This document shows, one piece after another, positions 12,713 to 13,095 of a DNA stretch of 13,095 nucleotides. Source of the DNA: an uncultured Oscillospiraceae bacterium (GTDB taxonomy: Bacteria > Bacillota > Clostridia > Oscillospirales > Oscillospiraceae); contig CALWYA010000022.1 of assembly GCA_944385645.1 (NCBI GenBank), positions 1-13,095 on the forward strand, written 5' to 3'. The notes below the pieces were generated by a model. The model was not told where the DNA came from. It did no database searches and saw only the letters and a program-made list of their open reading frames with translations. How positions within the stretch are numbered: the first letter of the stretch is position 1; the number at the start of each line of letters is the position of its first letter. The position numbers were made by a program, and so were the translations under genes.

Positions 12713-13095
12713 TCAGTTGGCGGTGCCCTCCGCGACGGACTGGGACACGCCGCGGCTGGTGTCGGACTCGATGCAGTCGATGGCCAGCATGACCCCCAGG
12801 GCGGGGAGCACGTCGGCGTCGTCGGCCACGTCCAGCAGATAGGTGTCGCCCCAGCTGAACCACTTCTTGGTGACGGTGGCCACCACGTCGCGGCCCTGCT
12901 TCATCTCGTACTCGTGGGCCATGAAGTCGCCGCGGATCTCCCACTTTCCGTCCTCGGCCTCCAGGGTGTAGTGGGGCTTGAACAGGGTGATGTGGCCCTT
13001 CAGCTCCACCTCCTCCTGGCCGTTGACCTCGATGAAGTACTTGGGCACCAGGCTGAGGACCTTCTGGTGGATGTAGGCCGCCTCCTGGCCCTCCA
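12713..13095 (-). CDS. LURP-one-related (YxjI-type) protein, cut by the right edge
   Basis: The frame is open to the right edge of the window, so the start is not seen. A GTG at 13048 is in frame, but the sequence before it (E-G-Q-E-A-A-Y-I-H-Q-K-V-L-S-L) is typical of the family, so the gene clearly continues upstream. Landmarks are K-V-L-S-L-V-P-K-Y-F-I-E-V, I-T-L-F-K-P-H-Y-T-L-E, W-E-I-R-G-D-F-M-A-H-E-Y-E, K-K-W-F-S-W-G-D-T-Y-L-L-D-V and A-L-G-V-M-L-A-I-D-C-I. LURP-one/YxjI proteins have a beta-barrel with a central helix, like the Tubby and scramblase folds; their role in bacteria is unknown. About 126 residues are visible, probably three quarters of the protein. The tail after D-C-I is short and polar. 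Confidence 0.88.
   Translation of the reverse strand, partial: EGQEAAYIHQKVLSLVPKYFIEVNGQEEVELKGHITLFKPHYTLEAEDGKWEIRGDFMAHEYEMKQGRDVVATVTKKWFSWGDTYLLDVADDADVLPALGVMLAIDCIESDTSRGVSQSVAEGTAN

Overview
The window looks like a chromosomal piece of a high-GC, anaerobic, Gram-positive gut bacterium of the Oscillospiraceae type (Flavonifractor / Lawsonibacter / Intestinimonas-like). This is inferred from the strongly GC-biased codon use, the AAGGAGG-type ribosome binding sites, a reverse-rubrerythrin/PerR pair, a B12-dependent methionine synthase with a separate activation protein, and intergenic palindromic repeats of a kind common in these genomes. No rRNA or complete tRNA is present to fix the taxonomy.

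Layout, left to right. (1) 1-1387, minus strand: start of a reverse rubrerythrin (runs off the left edge), its translationally coupled regulator perR with a recognisable promoter and a Fur-family-like operator, and a TVP38/DedA-like membrane protein. (2) About 1431-3580: an AT-rich island with one 601-residue gene on the plus strand. It encodes a DEDDh exonuclease, an unrecognised middle region, TPR-like helices and a C-terminal NUMOD1-like DNA-binding domain. The right edge of the island carries a second, slightly diverged copy of the last codons of metF, a likely recombination scar. (3) 3687-6629, minus strand: metF, xth (exonuclease III), a DIP1984-family protein and an RNHCP zinc-ribbon protein, separated by hairpin terminators and a degenerate tRNA-like stretch. 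(4) 6987-8000, plus strand: asnA. (5) 8001-8521: 521 bases without a gene, filled by about nine perfect or near-perfect hairpins and then a 111-base tract with no G on the plus strand, built of heptanucleotide repeats. (6) 8522-11576, plus strand: methionine synthase activation protein overlapping metH. (7) 11682-12641: membrane-anchored GH25 lysozyme. (8) 12713 to the right edge, minus strand: LURP-one/YxjI-family protein, cut by the window.

How the genes fit together. metF makes 5-methyl-THF, metH uses it to methylate homocysteine, and the separate activation protein reactivates the cobalamin, so three parts of one folate/B12 methionine cycle lie within 8 kb. They are in opposite orientations and separate transcription units. 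perR and rubrerythrin form a peroxide-sensing and peroxide-reducing unit. The best candidate for something new is the AT-rich exonuclease-TPR-NUMOD1 gene, with the metF-tail scar beside it. The heptad repeat tract in front of the methionine synthase genes is the most unusual non-coding structure.
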